Assembly (NCBI GenBank): GCA_019188255.1
Contig: JAETXT010000011.1
Location: 62,001-126,000 of the forward strand
From: Verticillium longisporum
Lineage: Eukaryota; Ascomycota; Sordariomycetes; Glomerellales; Plectosphaerellaceae
DNA length: 64,000 nucleotides
Direction: 5' to 3'
The notes below the pieces were generated by a model. That model searched no databases and had not been told where the DNA came from. It saw only the letters and a program-made list of their open reading frames with translations. Within the stretch, counting starts at the first letter, position 1, and each line of letters opens with the position of its first letter. The position numbers and the translations under genes were made by a program. Shown one piece after another: positions 45,131-57,001 of the stretch.

Positions 45131-47355
45131 ATGGCTTCCAGCGAAAGCAAACCCGTCGGGGCCACCGATGCCGCCGACCAGCAGGACAGCCCCGACTACC
45201 TCCAGTTCGAGTCGCTGCCCCCCGGCGGCAAGCTGAACCGTTGGTCGCAGAAGATCACGAGAGGGCATGATTTCCCCGGCGCTCAGGTAGGCCCTCCTAT
45301 GTGTTTTCTCTGAACTCTGCAGCAAGTGCACACTTTTGCCATGGTGTCATCGACCCCTCGCGGCAGCTTTGCTCTCAGCTGTTGGCGAACGGTGGGACAC
45401 ATGTCTTTCAAGCTCGACACCCAACGAGGAACTCCCCAACCCAAGAAATGTGGGGTGTGCATGGCGGGGTCTACGATGCGGCGACGGGATGCTGACAATG
45501 GGGGGGGGAAACACAGGCCATGCTGTACGGCGCGGGCGTGCCGGACCGCGACACGATGAAGAATGCGCCCCATGTCGGCATTGCGACGGTCTGGTGGGAG
45601 GGCAATCCCTGCAAGTAGGTTTCCTCGCCCCGGCCCTCCGTGGCATGCACGATATTTTCTTACGGACGCTTTGCTGACCGAGGGGCGTTGTTTCGAACAG
45701 TACGCATCGTAAGCTGCTGCTGCTTCGGCTGAGCCGCGAAATCCGGACTCACGAGAGCTAACGTGTCACGGACAGTCCTCGACTTTGGAAAGATCGTCAA
45801 GAGGGGCGTCGAGAAGCAGGGGTTCCTCGGATGGCAGTTCAACACGATTGGCGTGTCAGACGCCATCACCATGGGTGGTGAGGGCATGCGATTTTCCCTG
45901 CAGACGCGAGAAATCATCTGCGACAGCATAGAGTCCGTCACGTGCGCCCAGCATCACGATGCCAACATCTCCATCCCTGGGTGCGACAAGAACATGCCCG
46001 GTGTCGTCATGGCGGCGGCGCGTCACAACCGGCCGTTCATCATGATCTACGGCGGCACCATCATGAAGGGACACTCGGAGCTGCTCGAGAGTTCCATCAA
46101 TATCAGCACCTGCTACGAGGCGTCCGGTGCTTACACGTATGGGCGTCTCAACGCAAAGTGCAACCCGGGAGAGCCCGGCCGTACGTCGTCCGATGTCATG
46201 GAGGACATTGAGCGTCACGCGTGCCCCGGCGCCGGCGCCTGCGGCGGCATGTACACGGCCAACACCATGGCGACAGCCATCGAGGCCATGGGCCTCTCGC
46301 TTCCCGGGTCGTCATCGTACCCAGCGACGTCACCGGAAAAGGCACGCGAGTGCGAGCGTGCGGCTGAGGCCATCAAGATTGTCATGGAGAAGGATCTCCG
46401 CCCGCGCAAGCTCATGACGCGCGCCGCCTTTGAGAACGCGCTCGTGCTGACCATGATCCTCGGCGGCTCGACGAACGGCGTGCTTCACTTCCTGGCCATG
46501 GCCAACACGGCCGACGTGCCCCTGACGCTGGACGACGTCGACCGCACGAGCAACCGCGTGCCGTTCCTCGCGGACCTCGCACCGTCGGGCAAGCACTACA
46601 TGGAGGATCTCTACAAGGTCGGCGGCACGCCTGCCGTGCTCAAGATGCTCGTCGCCGCCCAGTACCTTGACGGCAGCATCATGACCGTCACGGGCCGCAC
46701 GCTGGCCGAGAACGTGGCCGACTGGCCGTCGCTCGACCCCAACCAGCAGATCATCCGCCCGCTCTCGAACCCTATCAAGGCAACAGGCCACATCCGCGTG
46801 CTGCGCGGGAACCTGGCGCCCGGCGGCGCCGTGGCCAAGATCACGGGCAAGGAGGGCCTCTCGTTCACGGGGGCGGCGCGCGTCTTCAACAAGGAGCACG
46901 AGCTCGACACGGCGCTCTCCTCGGGTTCCATCAAGCGCGAGGACGGCAACCTCGTTGTCATTGTGCGGTACGAGGGCCCCCGCGGCGGCCCAGGCATGCC
47001 GGAGCAGCTGCGCGCCAGTGCCGCCATCATGGGCGCCGGCTTGACCAACGTGGCCCTCGTCACCGACGGTCGATACAGCGGTGCGTCGCACGGATTCATT
47101 GTCGGCCACGTCGTGCCTGAGGCGGCCGTCGGCGGACCGATTGCGCTCGTGCGCGACGGGGACCGGGTGACGATTGATGCCGAGACGAACAGGATCGACA
47201 TGATTGATGTCGACGAGGAGGAGATGGAGAGGAGGAGGAAGGACTGGAAGCCGCCCAAGCCGCACGTCAGGAGGGGCGCGCTGGCCAAGTACGCGCGTCT
47301 CGTGGGTGATGCGAGCCACGGCGCCGTCACGGATCAGGCGGATCCCAGCTGGTAG
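45131..47355 (+). CDS. Dihydroxy-acid dehydratase (IlvD/Edd family), probably extra-mitochondrial paralogue
   Basis: The family converts 2,3-dihydroxy-3-methylbutanoate to 2-oxoisovalerate in valine, isoleucine and pantothenate synthesis, using a [2Fe-2S] cluster. Four exons: introns at 45287-45516, 45615-45700 and 45709-45775, leaving an 8-nt exon at 45701-45708, giving 613 residues. The tiny exon is needed to rebuild NPCNTHLLD, which supplies one cluster cysteine; the others are in [10 protein letters not shown] and [15 protein letters not shown]. The catalytic serine region [15 protein letters not shown] is intact. The N-terminus ([19 protein letters not shown]) is acidic and unlike a mitochondrial targeting peptide, whereas the main biosynthetic enzyme is mitochondrial. 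It may therefore be a cytosolic or specialised paralogue. Sugar-acid dehydratases of the same family are an alternative. Confidence 0.92.
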
Positions 47356-48680
47356 AATCTGGCAGCTGGAGAGAGTTGTTGGAGATGTTGGGTAGGGACG
47401 GCATTAGCACGCACGTCTGTGTGTCAGAACATGTATCATTATCGGGAGCTCGTCTTCGTCTTGAAGTATGTTTTCGATGAGCCATGGGAGCTGACGAGGA
47501 ATGCATGGCGAATAGTCAGTAGAGAGGTTGCAGCGAGCCTTTGTCCTTACAACATGATAATGTTCTGCGTCTTCTGCATCTTCTGCGTCTTCTGCGTCTT
47601 CTGCATCGTCTCCATCTGTCGCTCGTGGCATTCCATTGCCCATACTGGTTGATGAGCGTTTGACATGCATCCATCACCTCTATTGGGACTGACCTAGGGA
47701 GTGACCTTGAGAGTGACCCTTAATCGTCGGCCCCTCGACAGCAGTAGAAGCAGTCGGGCACCTTGCGAATACGCCATGGGCGAGGTACAGAATCTTCCAA
47801 CCACCTCTGCATGATGCTGAGTATTGGGATCAGCGGATGATTGTGGACGATGGACTGTAGAAACGGCTCGACTGTAGGGGTCCAAGGATCTCGAGAGCAT
47901 GTCAAAGGGTACGTACCGCCGACCCTGGATCGTCTAGACCCAGACCCGAGACGAAACTTGGCAGTCGCGCCCCACCATTGCTCATGCCCGCCCCACCTGA
48001 TCTTCTAAAGCCGCCTGATTGGCCACGATAAGTTTAATGTTCTTTGGACAGCAGCAGGAGGCAGGGGCTAGACAGGGGCAAGGAAATGCCATGTCGAAGG
48101 TGCCTTCTCGGCCTCTTCTCTCGAGCCGACCACCAATTTGGACGATCGCCAGAGGGCCAGATTGCCTTTTTCGACACCAATGACCTGACACGCGCGGCTG
48201 CGAATCTGCCTCTACGCATAGCATTATCGACGCACCATCCTTCCTAGTCCGATCGGACCGACCGCTGTGCCCTGCCACTACAGACAGTTTCTCACGGGTC
48301 TGTTGCTTGTCGCCGCGAATTCTACGATCGCGAGCACACCATCGCCTCTCCTGGGAGCATTCCCTGACGCTCTTTCGACCAGCTCTCCTCATTTCAGATC
48401 AACCCACCTGATCGAGCCGACTCGACAACCGATCATCGAAGAAACAGACTTCTCTACCCTACGCCCACCCCCGTCGATGACAAGTTTCTATACCCGTCCT
48501 CTGGGTCTCGCCATCGACGTCTTCACCAGCCATAAACTTACAACGATCGCACCACGGCTCCTCTCTTAGCAAAGAGAACCCCCACCTCTACGAAACTGCC
48601 GCTGAATAACACCTGACCTTTGCGCTTGTCCGAACTCATACCGTCCTCCCCATCCCGGCATCTCGTCGACAAACACCAAG
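47356..48680. other. Intergenic with a 9-bp tandem repeat
   Basis: About 1.3 kb between the dehydratase and mannosyltransferase genes. It contains five copies of TTCTGCRTC at 47563-47607. The last 400 bp should be the leader of the mannosyltransferase gene. Confidence 0.6.
47563..47607. repeat. TTCTGCRTC tandem repeat, 5 copies
   Basis: Five consecutive 9-bp units differing only at the seventh base (A or G). Confidence 0.95.
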
Positions 48681-50432
48681 ATGGACCTCTTCCGGCGGGC
48701 TGGTAAGTCCAGGTCGTCCGGGGCGTCACCTCTTCCGGTAGCAGACGACAAAATCTCAAAATCGTTCCGTCCGAGTAAACAAGATTCGCGCTATGCGTTC
48801 CTCAGGAAACCAATGCGTGTTCGCGGGAACTCGAACATCTCTATCCCGTTTGGCGTCGTTGTCGTTTTCCCCGCCATCGTCCTCATACTGATCCTCATGC
48901 TCTTCTTCATGCATCCAAACTCTCCTGGGAGGATATTGATGCCGGCGGGCGCGCCTCCATCGATACGGTACGTAGTTCAAAGGTCTCGGTGACTGTCTTC
49001 ACGTCTCCTCTAACATGGTTCCTCGCAGCCTAATCAGCGAAAAGTACGACAAGGTGTTTGCTACAGGATGCCTCGAACCCGATACCACCAAGCCCCGCGC
49101 TAATGCTGCCTTTGTCGTCTTGGCCCGCAACAAGGAGTTGGACGGAGTTGTCCAGTCGATCAAGTCTATCGAGCGCCACTTCAACCGGTGGTACCATTAC
49201 CCCTATGTCTTCCTCAACGACGACGAGTTCAACTCGACCTTTAAAGAGACCGTCACAAACTACACGTCAGGAACCGTCGAATTTGGCAAGGTCGGTCCGG
49301 AGATGTGGGGTTCCCCGACTGGATCGATCCCAAGGTGGCCAAGGAGGGCATTGCCAAGCAGGGCGACAATGCTGTCATGTACGGCGGCATGGAGAGCTAC
49401 CATGCCATGTGCCGCTTCTACTCTGGGTAAGCTATTCGCGTGCGTCATGTACCAAGGCCCCCCGGCTAACAACTCTAGCTTTTTCTACAAGCACGAGCTG
49501 CTGCAGAAGTACGAGTGGTACTGGCGACTCGAGCCAGAGATTAGCTACTTCTGCGATATTACCTAGTACGTTCCGATGAGCCTCTCAAGCTAGTGTTGTG
49601 GCATACTAACACGAACCAGTGACCCATTCCTGGAGATGATTGCCGCCAACAAGACGTACGGGTTCACTATCGCCGTCAAGGAGCTCCGCGAGACCGTTCC
49701 CAACATTTTCCGTTACGCCTCGGCATACAAGCGAAAGAAGGGTCTCAAGTCCAAGGGGCTCTGGGAGATGTTCGTCGAACCGATTGAGGAGACCGAGCCC
49801 GACACCTCGAAGCCCAAGAACCTGCCGGAGGACATACTGAAGAAGGGCACCAAAGACAAGAGCCAGGAGCCCATTGTCGATGACGAGTCCATGGAGGGCG
49901 AGAGCTACAACATGTGCCATTTCTGGTCCAACTTTGAGATTGCACGGCTCAGCTGGTTCCGGAGTCAGGAATACGAGGACTTTTTCCAGACAATGGATCG
50001 TAGCGGAGGTTTCTGGATGGAACGGGTAAGTCTGCCATGCCATGCGGCCATGCGGCCATGCGATGGAAGCCAAGCTGACGGCAATTGCAGTGGGGTGATG
50101 CGCCCATCCATTCCCTCGCCGCCGGTGCTCTCTTGGGCCCCGGCGACATTCATTACTTCCGAGACTTTGGGTACCGGCACACAACGATCCAGCACTGTCC
50201 GGCCAATGCGCCGGCAAGGCAGCTGCCGCGAGAAAAGTACCTCGAGATGACGACGCTTGACGAGAAGAAGCGCATCGAAGAAGACGCGTACTGGGAGTCA
50301 TGGGATGTGGAGAAGGAAAATGGCGTGGGCTGTCGGTGCCGATGCGATACAGACATTGTCGACGTCGAGGGCAAGGACGGATCGTGCCTCGCGGAATGGG
50401 TCGACGTCGCAGGCGGTTGGGCGGCTCCTTAG
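48681..50432 (+). CDS. Kre2/Mnt1-family alpha-1,2-mannosyltransferase (GT15), frameshifted
   Basis: Golgi type II membrane enzyme that extends O- and N-linked mannose chains from GDP-mannose. Five exons: introns at 48968-49028, 49427-49478, 49566-49619 and 50026-50090; 506 residues after one correction. A short cytoplasmic tail precedes one membrane anchor (about 58-75), then the GT15 domain: NAAFVVLARNKELDGVVQSI, HYPYVFLNDDEF, YWRLEPEISYFCDITYDPF, MCHFWSNFEIA (catalytic region), GGFWMERWGDAPIHSLA and YRHTTIQHCP. At 49307-49310 the frame breaks in a GGGG run; a fifth G restores MWGFPDWIDPKVAKEG and makes every later exon phase agree. The C-terminus has an added Cys-rich tail (GCRCRCDTD). The lesion is more likely a base-calling error than gene death, because both sides are well conserved. 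Confidence 0.9.
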
Positions 50433-52159
50433 TATGCGGCCTATCCAGATGATCCAACGAGAAAGGGCGAATGATGTCTTGGAGCCGCAGTCTCCCATTC
50501 ACACGACTATGTATACACACACACACACACACACGACTGCATTGAGAGCGCGACAACACCATCAGCACGATTAGGCCAATTCGGCGTTCAGCACAGGAGT
50601 ACAGGGGACTTGTTTTCAACACGTGCATGGCGGACATGAAAGCGCGGCGGGCGGTCTTTTTTCCTTCGCCTTTCTTTGCATCAGGCAGACAGACCTTGGG
50701 AGAAGGGATGGAAAGAGGGAGGTTGAATTGTCTAATGGGTAGGAGGAGGCTGGCGAACAACAGTTAGAATAGCAGGGGCCAGCCAAGCTTCCGACGAAGT
50801 CCTGGTTATGGGATGGTTGGACTCATCCAAGAGGTTCCCAAACACGAGGCTTACCTATAATTCGATGATGTATTACAAGAAACAGACAGAACAGGGGTTT
50901 TGCCAGCTCATGATGCGATGAGAACGATGGGCTGGGCTTGGGATCAGGGTTAGTTGGCACCAGCATGCCGCTGTCTTGTTTCGAAACAGCCAACGTGAGC
51001 TGTTAGCCGCGAGCTGTGACCAACTGACAAACTTCAGACATATATGTAGCTGGCCAAGGGGTGCGGCGGCGGGTGAAGGTGGGATCGAAAAGGGAGGGAG
51101 GATGCGATGGTGGCTTGGATCGCTGCTGATCAAAAGGCCACCAACATCCACTCGATCTACCTGCGCCCCCTCGCGACTGCGGCTCCCGAATCGCGGCCTT
51201 CGTGCCAATGGTTAGTCCGACGCTGGCGACCGACTTTACCGCCCAAGGCAGGCCCCTGTTGGCACGACGCGACGACAGGTTGAGAGAACAGCGGGTGGCC
51301 ATGCAGGAACAGGCTTTCCTCCTCTCTCGGACGACTCCATCTTACAGGGGCTAGGGGCGCGGGGCATTCGGGGCTTTCTGGGGCCACCCGCGGGGGTTCC
51401 AGGGCTTGCGGTTGGAGGACGACTGCGCATCCTTTCCCTTCTCCGTCGGCCAACCGGTTTGGCCTTGATGAGGTCTGCGGCGACGATGCCTTTTCAGACT
51501 GGCATGCCCAACGAACATGACTTGTTAGCCTTTCCAAACCCTGGCCATGGCCGTGGAAGCCCCGATGCTGGTACGACCCTGATGGCGATGATGACCGAGG
51601 GAGGGGTTGGCCCCCTAAAGGGAGTAGTGGAGGAGACAGGAGTCTGGTGGAAGAGTATTTGAGTCCTTGACGGGCCACTCTTTTCTTTTTCGTGTCAGAG
51701 AGAGAGGGGAGACAGAGTCAGAGAGAAAGTCCCCTTGGCTCATCATTCCTTGCGGATTGCTAACACCTTGTTCATAACGTCTGGTCCCGTGTCATCATCA
51801 GGAACTGCTCCGCCTTCCAGCATTGCTTCCTTCAGCCTTCAGCGTGCTTCTTTTAGAATCCTTTCTCAGTGGCCCCCTGTCCTACTCACATTACACGGGA
51901 CAATCCGATTGATTGATTGCGACTCACTGCCCCTTCCCCTTGTGTACAGAGCCTCGTTGGTCGTGCTCTTATATGAGTCTTTGACCTGGTATTGGAGGAT
52001 AACTTGACCTGCTTCGCCGGTATTTCGTTCGACTCGACTACATCCCAGCAGATCACGTCTTCAAAACACCCACCCCGACATCTGCAACTTTTCTCCCAGA
52101 GTAGATCAACAAATAGGAAACCCCTAAGCTGAACGAATCTTAGCATTCACCTTGTCGAC
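50433..52159. other. Intergenic, no gene seen
   Basis: About 1.7 kb. An AC microsatellite (50515-50534) lies just past the mannosyltransferase stop. The last 350 bp, pyrimidine-rich, should be the leader of the lactonase-like gene. Confidence 0.6.
50515..50534. repeat. AC dinucleotide microsatellite
   Basis: Ten AC units in the 3' region of the mannosyltransferase gene. Confidence 0.9.
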
Positions 52160-53433
52160 ATGCGCCTCTCAGTCGGACTCTCCCTGCTCGCGGCGGCTGC
52201 CGCCTCGGCTGCCACCATTCGCATCCCCGCCAAGAGGCAAGAGGCGGCCCCGGCTTCCAAGGTCCTCATCGGCGGCCCAGGCCAGATCATTGTCGCAGAC
52301 TTTGACGGCACTTCGTTTGACCTCAAGGCTAAGAATTCCCTTCCTGGCACAAGCCCCAGCTGGATGGCCTTTAAGGAGCCCAACACCATCTACGCAGTTG
52401 ATGAGAACGGCAAGGACCTGCGCATCTTCAAAGTGAGTGGCCTCGCATCACGTCGTGTTGTGAAACTTTACTGACCACGTCACAGTACAATGCTGCCAAA
52501 AATGAGATCAAGCTTGACAAGAGCGCGGTCGGCTCGGCCGGTGTTGTCCACCTCGAATTTAGCACTGACCAGACCCGCCTCGTTGCCGGCTCCTACATCG
52601 ACGGTAAGATCGACGTTTGGGACATTGCCAACAGCACACTGCGCCTCATCAAGTCAGTGACGTCGGACGGCGAGCTCGGCCCCAACAAGGCGCGCCAGGA
52701 CCAGCCTCGCATCCACCAGGTCGTCCGCGACCCCTCCGGCCGCTAATTCGCCGCCAACGACCTCGGCACCGACACGGTGCTCCTCCTCGACTCGGCCGCC
52801 GATTCGTACGCCATCACGACGCGCGTCCGCGTCAAGAACGCCGGCTGCGGGCCTCGTCACGGCGTCTTCGTGCCCTCGGCCGACGGCACCAAGGCCACGC
52901 ACTACGTCCTCGTGTGCGAGCTCCTCAACCGCCTCGAGGTCTTCGAGGTCACCTACGCCGACGACGGCATCCAGTTCGCCGAGGTCCAGAGCCTGAGCAC
53001 CTTTGGCAACACGCCGCACAACGCCACCTCGGCCCTCGCCGGCGCCATCGCCATCAGCGACAACGGCAAGTACATTTACGTCTCCAACCGTCTGACCGGC
53101 ACCGCGCCGGCGCCCGACTCGATCGCCCACTTCCGCGTCGCCGCCCCGGAGGGTTCCGCCTGCGGCAGCGACAGCAAGGACGGCAGCGGCAGCGGTGCCG
53201 TCCTCGAGTTTGCCGGCCTCGTCAGCTCCGCCGGCGGCGTGCCGCGCATGTTCAGCCTCAGCACCGACGGCGGGCTGCTGTTCAGCACGAACCAGAACTC
53301 GGGGCTGGGCCTGCTGGCGCTCGAGAGGAACAAGGCGACGGGCGAGCTCACGGAGAGGCCTGTCGCGAGCGTCGAGGTGGCCGATTTTGGCGAGGCCGGG
53401 TTTGGGCCGCAGTTTGTGCAGCAGATTGCCTGA
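52160..53433 (+). CDS. Secreted lactonase-type seven-bladed propeller, interrupted by an in-frame TAA
   Basis: Member of the lactonase superfamily that includes 6-phosphogluconolactonase and carboxy-cis,cis-muconate cyclase. Two exons with an intron at 52433-52485 give 407 codons. A signal peptide is present (MRLSVGLSLLAAAAASA). Propeller-blade motifs recur: WMAFKEPNTIYAVDENGK, VVHLEFSTDQTRLVAGSY, GKIDVWDIAN, GAIAISDNGKYIYVSNRL and MFSLSTDGGLLFSTNQ. TAA at 52744-52746 falls in VRDPSGR-stop-FAANDLGTD, where the family expects an aromatic residue, so TAC or TAT is the likely original. Everything downstream stays in frame and well conserved to the stop at 53431-53433. A C to A change or a sequence error explains it. 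Because of the secretion signal, the substrate is probably extracellular and is not known. Confidence 0.82.
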
Positions 53434-54748
53434 TTTTCTGTGCGTCATGCCCCTTGGCTGAGAGTTTTGAGGATGGACGTGAATTGCATGAGATATACCC
53501 GAGTGCCATGCTGGGGGGTGATTACGAAAGAAAATATGCTGTGCAGGGCTTGTCATGGGAAGGTGCCTGACATGTTAGACTGGGCATGAGCATGGGGTTA
53601 GACTTTTTATTTTATTCATTATTTCAGTTCCAAGCACGACTATGATGGGTTGGCGAGGTTGTGACGGGTAACATGACTTGACCTCCAGGTTCACGAACAG
53701 CACGAGTTTGACGTTGGTTTCCTCCATCTTCAACGTAGTTAGTGCAGCTATTGGCGATGCATTTTGGCATGGAAATTGTGGCCGACGACCAAGTAATAGA
53801 TTGCTACTTGCTATAAAGTTGATACGAACTGGCTAAAAGGTGGATTGACCAATGTCTTGGCTAACACACTTTTTCGGACGAGTTGATTATCAGCACTTGG
53901 CTCGAATCCCACGCCGTTGTCCAAGTAAGAGGTGGTCATCTTTGAAAAACTCGAAAACGAGCAGTGATACGCTCTTCAGCTGAAGCAATATGCTTCACGG
54001 TCCTAGTCATACCTACGTTCAGGTCGTGAATGAAGAGTCTCGCCAGAAGTAAGGGGGAATATCAAAAGGGTTCAGTGACCGATTCAAGTCTGTTCTTTAG
54101 CTGGCAGTCGATCTTGCTCTCCATGGGCTCCTTCTAGGCACGGAAGTAAATACAGATGAAACCATCCATCATATCAAGAACGAGTCCATCCCACATTGTC
54201 ACGTGCATGAAAAAGTGAAGCATGTTGTGATGCGCGCCTCGCGTCGTCGACGCGTCGATAGCAACGGCGCCAGAAACTCTGTTGTCAACGCAACAGAGCC
54301 CACAAGACCGCCAGATCCTCCTTTGCCCACCACCGACGTAGGCATCACCCATAGCTTGGACTCCGAAATACTTGGCTAGACCGTCACCGCTGGCATCACC
54401 CTGGTTCTTTGAAGCTTTGCCGCATCTCGACACAGACCTCTCTACTCGTCACGCGTGGCACCAGCCATCCCAATACAACCTTTACGGTTTGGTTTATGCC
54501 CGCAGTTCAAGAACAAGTCGAACAAGGATTGCTTGAACAAGGCGTGAGTCCCTGACGTGCCTGCCTTGGACGTGCTCGCGAAGTCATCTGACGTGCAACG
54601 CAGCTGCTACTCTTTTTATGCCACTCTTGTCCGACCGCAACTCTTCGACGCCCCATCAAGTCGGACAGCACCCCGCAAGCGCGCGTAAAAGGCTCGCCCA
54701 AAATTCAAGACGTTAACAAGAAAGTCGTCAAAGTACAACCGGGCCAAC
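53434..54748. other. Intergenic, no gene seen
   Basis: About 1.3 kb. A 99-codon minus-strand frame at 54134-54433 has no support. It should hold the promoter of the next gene. Confidence 0.55.
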
Positions 54749-56458
54749 ATGCCGCCGTCCGGAGAGACCGCAGGAGAATGCGGAAGCCGGGCACCCCCCC
54801 AGAACGCGCAGGCGCTCCTCGAATCGGATATTTGGGAGGCAGAGACAGGTCCTGGCAACACGAACCTCAATGTTCGGATTATGAACATGGCAGAATCAGG
54901 CCGTGGCGACATTGAAGCCGACGACTTGCAACGCATCGTCAACTCCATCGAGGCGATGCAGGCTGAGATGGCTACCAAAGGACTGAGTGACAAGAAACGG
55001 AAAGACTTGGCCAAACTGGTGGAACTTCGCAACAAGCATGATATTCACAGTGCAATCCAGCCGAATGCCAAAACTCTGATATGGTCCGAATTCAAGAAGC
55101 AGGGCAGAGAGCCTACTCTGGAAGAAGCACTTCGCATGTCTGGCGTCATGCGTGCTGGAGAGCTCCCTAGCACAAAGCACCTCTTCAGGGGCCCAGGTAT
55201 CGTCCGCGACGTACCCATCAAGCCCATCAATGAAGACGATCCTTATTGGGACCCCGAATGGCTTTCACTCAACTCGTCGGATTTCTCCATCTCAAACTGG
55301 AGGGACAAACTGAGAGATTCATGGCGTCGTCAAAAGGCAACCGCCGGAACCGCCACCGCCGACGATAAGGAAAAGTTCAGACTTGAACAACGGCAGTTCA
55401 GATCGGCCATCAGCGAGATTAGACTGATCCGAAAGTGCTTTCTCGAAGGAGTGACCATTCACCCCAACCAGCTCATATCCAAGAAGTTCATGCCCAAGCA
55501 GGGTCTGTGCAAGCGCTGGCTTCTGTACTCAATCTGCCTCAAGCTGACACGGCTGCTCGCCATCCGCCACGACACCGCACCTGGTGCCATCGGCCTCCAC
55601 ATGTCACCGATCGATTTCATCCGCTAGAGACTTGATGAAGCGTTCAAGATGCACCGTGAGACGGATGGCGAGCATACGTACCGCTGGATCTTCCGGATGT
55701 CAGGACCCAACGACACCACTCCTGGCAAGCCGACGGGGCCCATTCGGACGGACCCCCTCATGCGCCAGGTCATTATTCATGGCGCCAAGATTCAGGGCAT
55801 GGACAAGCTGTACTCTAGTCGCGAGAAAAAGCGCCAGAACAGAAGCGAAGTGGTTGATCAAGGCTCTGCTGAGGCGGAAGTCGAGGAAGAAGGCGAGGGC
55901 GAAGACGATCAACTCATGCGCCTTTTTGAGACTGCCCAGGGCCACGATCATGCTGGCACCGAGGACAGCGTCATGGAGGATCAGGAAACTCTTTTCCTCG
56001 AAAGCAGCGAAAGTGTCAACACCCACTCGCACAGCCGCATGGAGCGGGACGCTCGAGATAGTCGTGCGCTGTTGCGTGACCAAGTCAACCACACTGCTCG
56101 GTCTGACGTGGCTCGTGGACAGAACACATCGCAGCCATCGCAACAGTCGGCGATGACTGACCTGATCCCCAGACGACGAACTGCAGCAATCAATAACGTT
56201 CGCGGACCAACTAAGAGACAACGGGAGAACGTTACGATGGCCCAGATTGCTCGCGACCACAGAGGTCAAGTGCAGCCTCGCGGCTCGTCTGTCAGGGACA
56301 GATATGCCCGCAATAATCGCAACCGTAGCGGCGACATCCACCGCGGACGTGAAAGTCAACGCTCGCGCCACAGGCAGCGTACCGATTTACCTACGACCAG
56401 CGACAGGAACCGGCGCAGTGGCAGCGGATTTGGAGGCCTGGGCAGGCGGGCTGCGTGA
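54749..56458 (+). CDS. Unrecognised protein related to the first gene, interrupted by an in-frame TAG
   Basis: One frame of 570 codons with TAG at 55625-55627 (codon 293). Residues about 165-310 resemble the gene at 1-1557: DPYWDPEW against HPYWEPDW; HPNQLISKKFM against SPYQLLSKKYV; SPIDFIR-stop-RLDEAF against TPLEWIRHRLHEVI. The stop aligns with a His in the relative, so a CAG to TAG change is plausible. Downstream the protein remains in frame, with an acidic tract (EVEEEGEGEDD) and a long Arg-rich C-terminus (RRRTAAINN, RNRSGDIHRGRESQRSRHRQ) suggestive of nucleic-acid binding. The N-terminal 140 residues are helical and charged. I do not know its function. As sequenced, only the first 292 residues would be made from this start. 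Confidence 0.7.
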
Positions 56459-57001
56459 ATGGTGTGACTTGCTGTGGTTCATTGCGGTATTGTTTCCACG
56501 ATTGAGTACATGTTTTGATTGAGGGTTCATTTGAGGTGTGGTCGGGATTGGTTGATTGAATGATGCGAGGAAATACGTGTTTGAGTTTGTTTGAGTTTGG
56601 GCAAGGATTGGTTCAAGTGTATTGTAGAGTAAGGTGGTATGAAGACATGTATGTACAGCTTGAGACGTTCGAACCGGTATTTGGGAAGCATGGACGTAAG
56701 AGATAAACGATGCAGTACCGCTCTGTGTAAATGAAGGGCCGAAAAGGTACTGCTCGTCTGTTCAATTTCTGTCACTTCGCTATGCATCGTCCATCGCCGG
56801 AATGGTGTTGATGGGTTGCGACGACACGTGACTTGGTCCTTCGCTTACTGCACCAATCCGGGCTAGTGCATTAGCTTTGCTCATGCCCGGGCCGAGCGAC
56901 AGCCGTAGCAAGCAAGGTCAAACCATCAAATCAGACCATCGACAAATCCCTCTTCTCACCAGCGTCATCCAGCGAAACAACAACCACCCATTGCCGTCGC
57001 C
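56459..57001. other. Intergenic region upstream of COX4
   Basis: About 540 bp without a gene; it holds the COX4 promoter. Confidence 0.6.

Noticed and set aside
46330..47330. Long minus-strand frames opposite the dehydratase gene
   Set aside because: Shadow frames caused by GC-rich codon use of the real gene.
49606..50760. 384-codon minus-strand frame opposite the mannosyltransferase gene
   Set aside because: It overlaps conserved GT15 exons on the other strand and has no domain of its own.
52617..53570. 317-codon plus-strand frame in the lactonase gene
   Set aside because: Arg/Pro-rich out-of-frame reading of the propeller gene, which has clear blade motifs in its own frame.
53895..53930. 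GGCTCGAATCCC resembling a tRNA B box
   Set aside because: No partner A box or cloverleaf at the right distance.
3491..55627. Use of TAA/TAG as sense codons in this organism
   Set aside because: Most genes here end normally at TAA or TAG, so recoding is not supported; errors or mutations are simpler.
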